This document shows, piece by piece, positions 17,008-25,331 of a stretch of DNA of 64,000 nucleotides. The DNA is from QYQD01 sp040754095 (lineage in GTDB: Bacteria > Desulfobacterota > QYQD01): positions 1-64,000 of the forward strand of contig JBFMFO010000008.1 of assembly GCA_040754095.1 (NCBI GenBank), given 5' to 3'. Every line of letters begins with the position of its first letter. Position 1 is the stretch's first letter. Position numbers and translations under genes: made by a program. The notes below the pieces were generated by a model. That model saw only the letters and a program-made list of their open reading frames with translations, ran no database searches and was not told the origin of the DNA.

Positions 17008-18693
17008 CTAAATCGTGGAGCTCGCCCGAACTTTAAGTCTTGTCCCTGGTAAGATAGTATCTCTCCGAATATTATTCCATACCCGAAGGTCGGCCGGGGT
17101 AATGTTATATTTCTGAGCGATATTCCACAGGGTATCCCCTCTGCGCACTCTATGGTATCTTGCCTTTGGCTTACCGGCATAAATCTTCTTACCCTTGCCG
17201 GACCGGGCCGCCAGGATCTTCTTTGAAGTTTTAGGTTTTATTATATCGCACCCAGGCGCATCTCCGACACGTCCCGGCGTATCTACGACCTGATCCTGTT
17301 TATATTCCGAGGCGTCAACAAGAAGTGTACCGCCGGCCCTAAGTTTTGCATCTGCTGCCAGGTCGTTTTGACCACAAAGAGCCTTTACGCTTACACCAAA
17401 CCGCCTGGCAACACCGTAAAGGGTGTCTCCCTTCTTTACAGTGTAAGTATGCCCATTCTGCTCGTAGATGCGCCTGGGCGTGCCTGTTGCCTCCTCACCC
17501 TCATGTAAATCAAAAGAGGCGACCTTAACCCTGGGTTGCTGTTTTTGGGGAGCAAGCGCATATTCCCTGACCCGATAAGGAATGCGCAAAACCCTGCCTT
17601 TCTTTATAGAACGTTTCCCTTTTATCTTATTCGCACTGGCCAGAGTTTTTTTCGAAGTACCAAACTTTCGAGCTATCCGGGCCAAGGTATCTCCCTTTTT
17701 AACTACGTACCGGTGATAACAGGTCTTAACAATCGTTTTGACCCGGTCAAAATTATCCTTGAAGAATTGTGCGGCGCTTTTGGGAATATTCAGCAAATAG
17801 GCCTCGCCAGGCGGGGTACAGTCTCGTCTGAGCGCAGGATTAAATTCCTTAAGAATATGACAATCTACTCCACTGGCCAGGGCTACGGCCTTTAAATCCG
17901 TTTTGGGTGGGACAGGCACCTTAGCACAGGGAACAGGCTGCTGGTACTCCACATCCGTAAAACCATACTTCTCCGGGTTCCTGGCTATAATAGTCGCGGC
18001 TATCATCTGGGGGACATAATCCTTGGTTTCCCTCGCGAACAAATCGTAATCGCACATCTCCCAGAAGTCTGACGTCTCATAGGTGTTCATTCCCCTGCGG
18101 ACCTTATTCTCCCCGGCGTTATACCCGGCTGCAGCCAGGTACCAGCAGCCGAACTCCTGATAAAGATCCCTAAGATAATTTGCTGCAGCCCTGGTTGCCT
18201 TCTCGGGATCACGCCGTTCGTCCAGCCAGAAGTTGATCTCGAGACCATAACGCCGGGCTGTCCCCTCTATGAATTGCCAGGGGCCACAGGCCTGTGCAGG
18301 TGAATAAGCGCCTACATTGAAACCGCTCTCAATCATGGCCAGATATACTAAATCTTCCGGCAGCCCGCTTTCGCGCAATATTTCGCGCATGCGTGGCACA
18401 TAGCGTGTGGAACGCGCCAGCCAATTGCGAAACACCCTTCTTTTTTCAGTTTGAAAATAATTAAGGAAGTATTCTACCCGGCCATTAATTGTGATAGGAA
18501 TGTCAATTGAAACTTCGTCAGAAAGATATCCGGGAAACCCGCCTTCGCTACAATTCCCTTCCGCTTCGGCAGAAGACCCCGCGGGTAATGGAGAAAGGTC
18601 AGCCGCTATTATTTCTTCTGCTCCTGCGATACTTAAAGAACATAACGTCATCCATATAAAAAACAGTATTACCCATCGGCCTGTTCGCTCCAT
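17008..18693 (-). CDS. MltD-like lytic transglycosylase with three LysM domains
   Basis: A 561-residue exported murein lytic transglycosylase. A signal peptide spans about 1-24, ending near SIAGAEE. The SLT catalytic domain lies at about 100-215 with the glutamate in LAMIESGFNVGAYSPA, followed by GPWQFI and AAAGYNAGENKV. Three LysM peptidoglycan-binding domains follow (about 325-370, 410-455 and 512-557), each starting with a KKGDTL or RRGDTL motif. It resembles MltD, although a lipobox cysteine is not evident at the cleavage site, so it may be periplasmic rather than a lipoprotein. It probably takes part in cell-wall remodelling. Confidence 0.9.
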   Translation of the reverse strand: MERTGRWVILFFIWMTLCSLSIAGAEEIIAADLSPLPAGSSAEAEGNCSEGGFPGYLSDEVSIDIPITINGRVEYFLNYFQTEKRRVFRNWLARSTRYVPRMREILRESGLPEDLVYLAMIESGFNVGAYSPAQACGPWQFIEGTARRYGLEINFWLDERRDPEKATRAAANYLRDLYQEFGCWYLAAAGYNAGENKVRRGMNTYETSDFWEMCDYDLFARETKDYVPQMIAATIIARNPEKYGFTDVEYQQPVPCAKVPVPPKTDLKAVALASGVDCHILKEFNPALRRDCTPPGEAYLLNIPKSAAQFFKDNFDRVKTIVKTCYHRYVVKKGDTLARIARKFGTSKKTLASANKIKGKRSIKKGRVLRIPYRVREYALAPQKQQPRVKVASFDLHEGEEATGTPRRIYEQNGHTYTVKKGDTLYGVARRFGVSVKALCGQNDLAADAKLRAGGTLLVDASEYKQDQVVDTPGRVGDAPGCDIIKPKTSKKILAARSGKGKKIYAGKPKARYHRVRRGDTLWNIAQKYNITPADLRVWNNIRRDTILPGTRLKVRASSTI

Positions 18694-18840
18694 GAACTTC
18701 CCCTTTTATGATAAGCGTCATCAGTCAATAGTCATTTGTCACCAGTAAAAGATACCAATAGAGGCTTTTGCAAAACTCAAGAGAACTGTCGACTAATGAC
18801 ATTTAGTTTAATGTCTTCTACAATAAAAGGATTTTTACTG

Positions 18841-19044
18841 TCAACCAATTTTATCGGCGATTTTCCTGAACTTCTTAAATGCGAAATATATTAACCCGCC
18901 CAGTACCGGCAAAAAAATGATGATCAAAAGCCAGATCATCTTCTTTTGTGGGTCAGCGAAAGGTCTATGAACAACATCCCTGATTGCCAGGAAGGTAGGC
19001 ACCATCGGTAATAACAAAATAAGGATAACGATAATGAGACGCAT
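18841..19044 (-). CDS. Small membrane protein, PLD-nuclease N-terminal type
   Basis: A 67-residue protein with two membrane helices (about 3-20 and 37-57) joined by RDVVHRPFADPQKKMIW. This matches the short phospholipase-D-nuclease N-terminal family (PLDc_N), which also occurs as free-standing small proteins. There is no catalytic HKD motif. The function of the free-standing form is unknown. Confidence 0.75.
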   Translation of the reverse strand: MRLIIVILILLLPMVPTFLAIRDVVHRPFADPQKKMIWLLIIIFLPVLGGLIYFAFKKFRKIADKIG

Positions 19045-19139
19045 AGTAAGCTATTTTATTTAAAATTAGTTAGGACGCAGATTTTCGCTGATATGCACAG
19101 AAAAATATTTTCTATAAAAGTTCTTGCAAAACTCTCCTG

Positions 19140-19215
19140 GCGTCATTCCCGCGAAAGCGGGAATCCAGTATTTTCAATAGATTCTGGACCCCGGCTTTCG
19201 CCGGGGTGACGGTTT
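19140..19215. repeat. GTCATTCCCGCGAAAGCGGGAATCC repeat
   Basis: Two facing hairpins, cattcccgcgaaagcgggaa and ccccggctttcgccgggg, form a larger imperfect palindrome ending in gtgacgg. Members of the same broad family lie at 33470-33580 and 52550-52648. Confidence 0.75.
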
Positions 19216-19409
19216 TCTTGAGTTTCGCAAGGGGCTCTATATTTCAAATCTTGGAAATCTGCGTTCATCTGCGGCCAAAATAGAAATTCCTGTGTCTTCC
19301 TTCGGGAAGATAGCAGCCTGAGCGACTTTAGTAAACAAAAAATCCATAGCTGATCGCTGACTGCTGAAAGCTGAGAGCTAATTTAGTGCTTGACTCATGT
19401 AAAAAGGTG

Positions 19410-19505
19410 ATGATAAATTACCGAACAGGTCTAACAGGGAAAGCCATGAAGATACCACCAAGAGGTCTGTTTAACTATGAGGCGCCCGGCCTCCTTACTC
19501 TCTGA
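19410..19505 (+). CDS. Candidate pyr leader peptide, 31 codons
   Basis: ATG 19410 follows aaaaaggtg and opens a frame of 31 codons that ends at TGA 19503-19505. The stop codon lies in the loop of the terminator hairpin 19489-19523, upstream of pyrBC. A leader peptide ending inside a terminator is the arrangement used for attenuation in the enterobacterial pyrBI operon. The peptide sequence itself is not recognised, so regulation is inferred from layout only. Confidence 0.45.
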   Translation: MINYRTGLTGKAMKIPPRGLFNYEAPGLLTL

Positions 19506-19523
19506 GGAAGGAGGCTTTTTTTT
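19489..19523 (+). terminator. Terminator/attenuator upstream of pyrBC
   Basis: An eight-base-pair stem GCCTCCTT / AAGGAGGC with an 11-nt loop is followed by eight T residues. It stands about 130 bp before pyrB with no gene in between other than the small leader ORF, so it is likely to be an attenuator rather than a gene end. Confidence 0.75.
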
Positions 19524-19647
19524 GAACATGCATAGCGAGCGCATTCCCCGTCCCGATCTATCGGGACAGCGGGGTTAGCGAGCGAATACGATGCATTTTA
19601 CCTTACATACGGAGATTCCCCGCAGCTTGCTGCGGGGGAGCTTCAAT
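19523..19647. repeat. TGAACATGCATAGCGAGCG repeat, copy 2 (long form)
   Basis: A 125-bp copy that has an extra hairpin block, cattccccgtcccgatctat onward, between two copies of agcgagcg. It starts within the T-run of the attenuator and ends 8 bp before the pyrB start codon, so it forms the whole 5' untranslated region between the two. Confidence 0.85.
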
Positions 19648-19655
19648 ACGGACTG

Positions 19656-20591
19656 ATGAAAGAAAAACCATTTACGATAAAACATATCCTGGACATCGCC
19701 GGCTTAAGCCCGGACCAGATCACCTATATTCTGGACACCGCCGAATCTTTCAAGGAAATCTCCACCCGCTCTATCAAAAAGGTGCCCACCTTACGCGGCA
19801 AGACAGTAATTAACCTCTTCTTTGAACCTAGTACCCGCACCCGAACCTCTTTTGAAATAGCCGCAAAAAGACTAAGCGCCGATACCCTGAGCATTTCCGC
19901 CTCAACCAGCAGCGTGGTAAAGGGGGAGACCTTAATCGACACTGCCCGGAACTTAGAGGCTATGCAACCCGATGTAATCGTCTTGCGCCACTCATTATCA
20001 GGCGCTCCCCACCTTCTAAGCAGACATGTTCGGGCCTCGGTCATCAACGCCGGCGATGGCACGCATGAGCACCCCACTCAGGCCCTTCTGGATTTACTCA
20101 CGGTACGCGAAAAAAAGGGGGGAATTAAAGGCCTTAAAATGGCCATAATCGGGGACATTGCACACAGCCGGGTAGCGCATTCCAATATCCTCGGCTTTAC
20201 AAAAATGGGCGCAAATGTTGTAGTGAGCGGCCCGGCGACCATGATACCGCCTTACATAGAAAAACTGGGGGCTAACGTTGCTCTTGGTATAAAAGAAGCC
20301 GTGCAAGGCGCGGACGTAATCATGGCCTTGCGCATTCAACTGGAACGGCAGAACAAGCTCAGCTTCCCTTCCATACGTGAGTATGCCACTTATTTCGGGC
20401 TTAATACGAAACATCTGGCCTCAGCCGCACCGGATGTTATAGTTATGCATCCCGGCCCCATTAATCGCGGGGTAGAAATAAGCCCGGAGGTTGCCGACGG
20501 CCCTTATTCTGTAATTCTTGATCAGGTGACAAATGGTGTAGCCGTGCGCATGGCCCTCCTTTATCTTCTCCTGGGGAGCGAAAGCCAATGA
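19656..20591 (+). CDS. pyrB: Aspartate carbamoyltransferase catalytic chain
   Basis: A 311-residue enzyme that joins carbamoyl phosphate and aspartate, the first committed pyrimidine step. The carbamoyl-phosphate site FFEPSTRTRTSFE, the INAGDGTHEHPTQALLD motif and the C-terminal HPGPINRGVEI are all present. Length is normal for the catalytic chain. No regulatory chain (pyrI) is next to it. It overlaps pyrC by 4 bp (ATGA), and a leader ORF plus terminator precede it. Confidence 0.96.
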   Translation: MKEKPFTIKHILDIAGLSPDQITYILDTAESFKEISTRSIKKVPTLRGKTVINLFFEPSTRTRTSFEIAAKRLSADTLSISASTSSVVKGETLIDTARNLEAMQPDVIVLRHSLSGAPHLLSRHVRASVINAGDGTHEHPTQALLDLLTVREKKGGIKGLKMAIIGDIAHSRVAHSNILGFTKMGANVVVSGPATMIPPYIEKLGANVALGIKEAVQGADVIMALRIQLERQNKLSFPSIREYATYFGLNTKHLASAAPDVIVMHPGPINRGVEISPEVADGPYSVILDQVTNGVAVRMALLYLLLGSESQ

Positions 20592-21943
20592 ATCTCTATC
20601 TGAAAGGTGCAAGAATAGTCGACCCCTCTGCTCTGACCGGTCGCGCCATAGGTCATGCCATAGGCAGATCCGCCGGGGCGAACGAGACGCCTGTCTTAAT
20701 TAAAACGAAGGTACTCTATGATATATACATCCGTAACGGCAAAATAGCTTTCATAACACCACAGGGCAAAGAACCCATACCGGCTGCCGCCAAAATAATC
20801 GACCTTGCCGGGAAAATCGTCACTCCCGGTCTCATTGATATGCACACCCACCTGCGCGAGCCGGGTGAGGAATATAAAGAAACCATAGCCACGGGATGTC
20901 TGGCCGCGGTCTCTGGCGGGTTCACGGCCATAGCCTGTATGCCCAATACCAAACCGGTCAATGACAATAAATCTGTAACCGAATATATCATGCAAAAGGC
21001 GCAGGAGGCCGGACTGGCCACCGTCTATCCCATCGGGGCTATCAGCAACGGGCTAAAGGGTGAAACCCTGGCCGAATTCGGTGATATGAAAACCGCCGGG
21101 ATAGTGGCCGTTACAGACGACGGCCGGCCCGTCATGAATGGCGAGCTTATGCGCCGGGCCCTGGAGTATGCCCGAAACTTTGACTTGCCGGTGATCTCAC
21201 ACTGCGAAGAGCTGACGCTTTGTTCAGGCGGGGTAATGAATGAGGGGGTTGTATCCACACAGCTTGGATTACCCGGCATCCCGGCCGTGGCTGAAGAAGT
21301 CATGATCTTCCGGGAAATCAGGCTGGCCGCTCTTACCGGTGGCTCAGTCCACATTGCCCATGTAAGCGCCAGGGGTTCTGTCGATTTGATAAGACAGGCC
21401 AAGGCCTCCGGGGTTAACGTTACCGCAGAAACCGCCCCGCATTATTTCTCCTTGACCGAAGAGGCCGTAACAGGCTACGACACCAACGCCAAGATGAATC
21501 CTCCCCTCAGGACGAAAGAGGACGTAGCCGCCGTTATCGGGGGCCTCAAAGATGGAACCATAGACGTCATTGCCTCTGACCACGCCCCACACAGCGCCCT
21601 GGAAAAAGATGTGGAATTTAATATGGCGGCCAACGGCATCATAGGTCTCGAAACCATCCTCCCGTTGACCCTGAAACTCGTCCATGCCGGTCATCTTTCC
21701 CTCTATGAAGCCATCGCCAAGCTTTCTGCAAATCCTGCCCGCATCCTGCGACTTGAAATCCCTTCCATCCAGATCGGCAAAAGGGCCGACCTCACCATCA
21801 TCGATCCTGACCGCAAATTTATCGTCGATGTCCACAAATTCCAGTCCCGCAGCAAAAACTCTCCCTTCCACGGCTGGGAATTAAAGGGCAAGGCCGTTAT
21901 GACGATAATAAATGGTAGGATCGTCTTTGACGACCTGAATTAA
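20588..21943 (+). CDS. pyrC: Dihydroorotase
   Basis: A 451-residue zinc amidohydrolase that closes carbamoyl-aspartate to dihydroorotate. Motifs: DMHTHLREPGEEYKETI (metal-binding HxH), the SHCEE and HIAHVSA histidines, and IASDHAPHSALEKD near the C terminus. Compared with the usual type I enzyme it has about 20-25 extra residues near the N terminus (about 14-40, LTGRAIGHAIGRSAGANE) between the first beta strands; this segment looks unlike the rest of the protein and may be an insertion. It is translationally coupled to pyrB. Confidence 0.94.
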   Translation: MNLYLKGARIVDPSALTGRAIGHAIGRSAGANETPVLIKTKVLYDIYIRNGKIAFITPQGKEPIPAAAKIIDLAGKIVTPGLIDMHTHLREPGEEYKETIATGCLAAVSGGFTAIACMPNTKPVNDNKSVTEYIMQKAQEAGLATVYPIGAISNGLKGETLAEFGDMKTAGIVAVTDDGRPVMNGELMRRALEYARNFDLPVISHCEELTLCSGGVMNEGVVSTQLGLPGIPAVAEEVMIFREIRLAALTGGSVHIAHVSARGSVDLIRQAKASGVNVTAETAPHYFSLTEEAVTGYDTNAKMNPPLRTKEDVAAVIGGLKDGTIDVIASDHAPHSALEKDVEFNMAANGIIGLETILPLTLKLVHAGHLSLYEAIAKLSANPARILRLEIPSIQIGKRADLTIIDPDRKFIVDVHKFQSRSKNSPFHGWELKGKAVMTIINGRIVFDDLN

Positions 21944-21952
21944 AAACTCTCT

Positions 21953-22193
21953 TTTTGCCACAACGACACGAAGGCACTAAGTAGTTTCTGTCCGAAAACC
22001 CCGGTTTTCTGGATGGAGCAATCAGCCCTCAGCTATCAGCATTCAGCTTAATATGTTGTTTATCTTAGATCTTGCTGACGGCTGACAGCTGATCGCTGAA
22101 AGCGTAAAGACGGAAACGGTAGTTTCCGGATGAACACTAAATAGACATGGCTATTTTTTCATTATCTTTGTGCCTTCGTGTCTTTGTGGCTAC
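21953..22193. repeat. AGCCAC-type palindrome with internal CAGC heptads
   Basis: Left arm tgccacaacgacacgaaggc, right arm tgccttcgtgtctttgtggc. About 180 bp between the arms hold two runs of the dispersed CAGC heptad repeat (22020-22052 and 22076-22105). It fills the pyrC-pilR gap. Confidence 0.8.
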
Positions 22194-22205
22194 AACATCC
22201 TTCCT

Positions 22206-23576
22206 ATGGCCAAGATACTCGTAGTCGATGACGAACTCAGCATGCGTGAGTTCTTTAAGCTCATGCTGGAGAGCGAAGGCTATCAGGCCGAGTGTGTCCC
22301 AAATGGCCGGGAGGCCGTCTCTCTCATCCAGAAAAGCTTTTACGATCTGGTTATCACCGACATCCGCATGCCGGGCATGGATGGGATTGAGGTACTGAAA
22401 AAGGTCAAAGAGATAAGCCCGGAGACGTTAGTGATTATGATCTCCGCCTATGCCACCACGGAGACAGCCGTTACGGCTATGAAGCAGGGGGCTTATGACT
22501 ACATCCCCAAACCGTTTAACGTTGAGGAAATAAAGTTAATCATCCAGAAGGCCCTGGAAAAAAGGCAGCTTCGACAAGAAAACGACCGTCTCAAAGAGGA
22601 ATTAAGGAAACACCAACGATATGATAAGCTGGTGGGTAGTTCGCCTGTTATGTTAAAGGTATATGAGCTAATCAGAAAGGTCGCCCGGACCCGGAGTAAC
22701 GTCCTGATCTATGGAGAAAGCGGAACTGGCAAAGAGCTGGTAGCCCGGGCTATCCATGTCGAAAGTCCACGCAGTAAAGAGAACTTTGTGGCCATCAATT
22801 GCGGCGGCATACCGGAGCCTCTTATCGAGAGCGAGCTTTTTGGCCACAAAAAAGGCGCTTTTACCGGGGCCGTAAGCGACCAAAAAGGACTTTTTGCCGA
22901 AGCCGATGGCGGGACGATATTCTTGGACGAGATAGCCGAACTCTCTCCGGCCCTCCAGGTAAAACTCTTACGCGTACTCCAGGAAAGGGTATTCAGGCCG
23001 GTGGGTGGGACGGAAGATATTACTGTGGACATCCGCATAATATCGGCCACGAACAAGGACCTGGAACAGGAGGTGGCGGCCGGGAATTTCCGCGAAGACC
23101 TCTTTTACCGGCTTAATGTCATCCAGATAAGGGTCCCGCCCCTCAGGGAAAGGAAGGAAGATATACCGCTCTTAGTCCGGCACTTCCTTGAAAAATACGC
23201 AGACGAGACGCAGAAGCAGGTGGATAAGATATCGCCCGCGGCCTTAAAAATACTGATGCAATACAGCTTTCCAGGGAATGTACGTGAACTCGAAAACATT
23301 GTCGAAAGAAGCGTTGCTCTCGCCTCCTCCAGCACTATTCAGGCAGAAGACCTATCGTTTATAAATATAAACAACGGCAAAGGAGCGAAGATCGACACAC
23401 CGGCTATTACCATCCCGTCAGATGGCTTCGATCTCGAGAAATACATAGCCAGGACAGAAAAAGATATCCTCCTTAAGGCCCTTGAGATCAGCCGGGGCGC
23501 CAAGCAGAAGGCCGCCGGCCTCCTGGGCATCAGCTTCCGCTCCTTCCGCCATCGCCTGAGCAAATACGGGCTATAA
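22206..23576 (+). CDS. Sigma-54-dependent response regulator, PilR-like
   Basis: A 456-residue NtrC-family activator. The receiver domain (about 1-120) has the phosphoacceptor Asp52 in ITDIRMPGMDG. The AAA+ domain (about 140-375) has Walker A GESGTGKE and an intact GAFTGA loop for sigma-54 contact. A Fis-type helix-turn-helix closes the protein (GAKQKAAGLLGISFRSFRHRL). The start at 22206 gives the normal N terminus MAKILVVDDE. The next gene is pilA with a -24/-12 promoter and an upstream palindrome, so it is likely to be the pilin activator PilR. No adjacent PilS-type six-helix kinase is seen. Confidence 0.88.
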   Translation: MAKILVVDDELSMREFFKLMLESEGYQAECVPNGREAVSLIQKSFYDLVITDIRMPGMDGIEVLKKVKEISPETLVIMISAYATTETAVTAMKQGAYDYIPKPFNVEEIKLIIQKALEKRQLRQENDRLKEELRKHQRYDKLVGSSPVMLKVYELIRKVARTRSNVLIYGESGTGKELVARAIHVESPRSKENFVAINCGGIPEPLIESELFGHKKGAFTGAVSDQKGLFAEADGGTIFLDEIAELSPALQVKLLRVLQERVFRPVGGTEDITVDIRIISATNKDLEQEVAAGNFREDLFYRLNVIQIRVPPLRERKEDIPLLVRHFLEKYADETQKQVDKISPAALKILMQYSFPGNVRELENIVERSVALASSSTIQAEDLSFININNGKGAKIDTPAITIPSDGFDLEKYIARTEKDILLKALEISRGAKQKAAGLLGISFRSFRHRLSKYGL

Positions 23577-23645
23577 TAGCCGTCAGCTTTCAGCCTTCTT
23601 ATCTATCCCTTATCCCTTGTCCCTCGTCACTAATTCCTGCCAACA

Positions 23646-23673
23646 TTTGTCAAAACCCTGACAAAATTTGACA
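23646..23673 (+). promoter_or_regulatory. Candidate activator-binding palindrome upstream of pilA
   Basis: A perfect inverted repeat tttgtca-N6-tgacaaa (23646-23665) followed by a third half site tttgaca (23667-23673). It lies about 110-130 bp upstream of the -24/-12 promoter, the normal distance for an NtrC/PilR-type enhancer site. Confidence 0.6.
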
Positions 23674-23778
23674 CTTTCAGCTAATCCTCACAATTCTTAG
23701 TATGCTATCCAGGCCAATGACCCACAATATTTTGTAGTATCAAGTTATTTAGCCCTATATCTTGGACATAGCCAAAGT

Positions 23779-23793
23779 TGGCATCACTATTGC
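23779..23793 (+). promoter_or_regulatory. Sigma-54 promoter of pilA
   Basis: TGGCATCACTATTGC fits the -24/-12 consensus TGGCACg-N4-TTGC with correct spacing and one changed base. It predicts a transcript start near 23805 and a leader of about 200 nt before pilA. Confidence 0.8.
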
Positions 23794-23920
23794 TATCATA
23801 AAAAGCAAAAAAAATTTAAAGAAATCATATAAAGACCGATAAGGAACCATATAATCTGCTGATAGTTGAGAGCCGACCGCTGAAAGCCAAAATTTAATTC
23901 TAAACAACAAAGGGAGGTGA

Positions 23921-23962
23921 ATGAAAAGTAAAAAATTAATTTGCATGTCTGATATAAATTAA
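23921..23962 (+). CDS. Possible 13-codon leader ORF in the pilA 5' region
   Basis: ATG 23921 follows a strong gggaggtga and is read for 13 codons (MKSKKLICMSDIN) to TAA. It lies in the pilA leader, 40 nt upstream of the pilA ribosome site. The strong ribosome site is the only evidence; it may be a relic. Confidence 0.3.
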   Translation: MKSKKLICMSDIN

Positions 23963-24002
23963 GCAGTAAAATCTAAGTTAAGTAAGAATAAGGAGGCAAA
24001 AA

Positions 24003-24398
24003 ATGTTAGCAAAGATGAGAATGAAGAGAAATCAAAAAGGTTTTACGCTTATCGAACTCATGATCGTCGTGGCCATCATCGGCATCCTGGCAGCGATCGC
24101 GATACCGCAATTTAATGCCTACCGGGCAAAGGGCTACATGGCTCAAGTACGGTCGGATGTAAAAAATGCCTATACGGCCGCCATGTCATATTTCGCCGAT
24201 AATCCAACCGCCGCCGCGCTGACTACCGCCAACCTTACCGCCAATGGATTTAATCCCACTACCGGCGTAACAGTAACCGTTGGCAGCGGCAGCTCTTCTA
24301 CCTTTACACTAACCGGCACTAATACCGCGGGCAATGTCACCGGTTCGTACATTATGTCCGCGACTGGCGGTGTAACTGACACACTTGCTGCACCATAA
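24003..24398 (+). CDS. pilA: Type IV major pilin
   Basis: A 131-residue type IVa pilin precursor. A 13-residue basic leader ends in Gly and is followed by FTLIELMIVVAIIGILAAIA, the class III signal with Glu5 of the mature protein. The mature protein would have about 118 residues and a hydrophobic assembly helix; the C-terminal half is rich in Thr, Ser, Gly and Ala and has no cysteine pair. A clear AAGGAGG site precedes the ATG. It is preceded by a sigma-54 promoter and a PilR-like gene and followed by a terminator and the prepilin peptidase gene. Confidence 0.93.
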   Translation: MLAKMRMKRNQKGFTLIELMIVVAIIGILAAIAIPQFNAYRAKGYMAQVRSDVKNAYTAAMSYFADNPTAAALTTANLTANGFNPTTGVTVTVGSGSSSTFTLTGTNTAGNVTGSYIMSATGGVTDTLAAP

Positions 24399-24420
24399 GC
24401 TTAGGGTAACAGCCATGTAA

Positions 24421-24476
24421 CGTGGGCTTTGCCCACCAAAACTGGAAAGGGCTGTCCTACCGGGCAGCCCTTTTTA
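24421..24476 (+). terminator. Terminator after pilA
   Basis: A short hairpin gtgggctttgcccac (24422-24436) is followed by the stem aagggctg / cagccctt at 24447-24472 and a T-run. The second hairpin has the form of a Rho-independent terminator, which would separate strong pilin transcription from the peptidase gene. Confidence 0.8.
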
Positions 24477-24557
24477 TTTAGGTCTTCCCTTAGTACGGTA
24501 TATTCTCAATTAGCTTACAGATCAAAGTGCTTTAGCCGATAAGACTAATCAAATCCT

Positions 24558-25331
24558 ATGAACCACTATATCAAATTAATTTTTGCCTTGTCTGCCGGTC
24601 TTTCTATCGGTAGTTTTCTGAATGTCCTCATCTACCGCCTGCCGTTGGGCAGATCAATTATAAGGCCCGGCTCTGCCTGTCCAAACTGTGGCGCCGGTAT
24701 CCGGTGGTATGATAATATCCCCGTGTTAAGCTACCTCTTACTACTTGGCGAATGCCGCCGTTGCCAATCGCGCATCTCCCTCCGCTATCCGCTTATAGAA
24801 CTTGCAACCGGATTGCTCTCCCTGGCTATTTTCTTTCGATATGGCGTATCCTGGGCCTGCCTATTCTATTTCATCTTTGTCGCCGCCCTCATCGCCATTA
24901 TCTTTATCGATTTCGACCATCAGATCATCCCAGACATTATTACTTACCCCGGCATCATAGCCGGCTTTATCTCTTCCCTCATTCTGCCGAATATTACCTA
25001 TAGGGATTCACTCATCGGCATAATTCTGGGAGGAGGTATCCTCTACCTGATCGCCCTTGGCTATCTCATACTGGCCAAAAGGGAAGGCATGGGCGGAGGG
25101 GATATCAAGCTTTTGGCTATGATCGGAGCCTTTCTTGGGTGGCAGGCCCTGCCGTTCACCATCCTGGTAAGTGCGCTCCTCGGCTCAGTGGTAGGTATTA
25201 TAGCTATAATCAAAACAGGTAAGGACGCCAGGATGGCCATCCCGTTCGGCCCTTTTCTATCCATTGGAGCCATGCTCTATCTCTTCTGGGGAAAAGCGGC
25301 AACCCAATGGTATCTGGGCCTCCTCTGTTAG
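24558..25331 (+). CDS. pilD: Prepilin peptidase / N-methyltransferase
   Basis: A 257-residue polytopic inner-membrane aspartyl protease that trims and N-methylates type IV prepilins. The cytosolic zinc-binding domain has CPNCG and, about 28 residues on, CRRCQ. The catalytic aspartates are in IDFDHQIIPD and in GGGDIKLLAMIG. Length is normal. Its TAG stop codon forms the first three bases of the GxxExxY element that follows, so the native end may have been replaced on insertion. Confidence 0.94.
   Translation: MNHYIKLIFALSAGLSIGSFLNVLIYRLPLGRSIIRPGSACPNCGAGIRWYDNIPVLSYLLLLGECRRCQSRISLRYPLIELATGLLSLAIFFRYGVSWACLFYFIFVAALIAIIFIDFDHQIIPDIITYPGIIAGFISSLILPNITYRDSLIGIILGGGILYLIALGYLILAKREGMGGGDIKLLAMIGAFLGWQALPFTILVSALLGSVVGIIAIIKTGKDARMAIPFGPFLSIGAMLYLFWGKAATQWYLGLLC

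Noticed and set aside
19382..19523. Known riboswitch (for example c-di-GMP) upstream of pyrB
   Set aside because: The conserved cores of the common riboswitch classes are not present; the leader ORF plus terminator explains the layout better.
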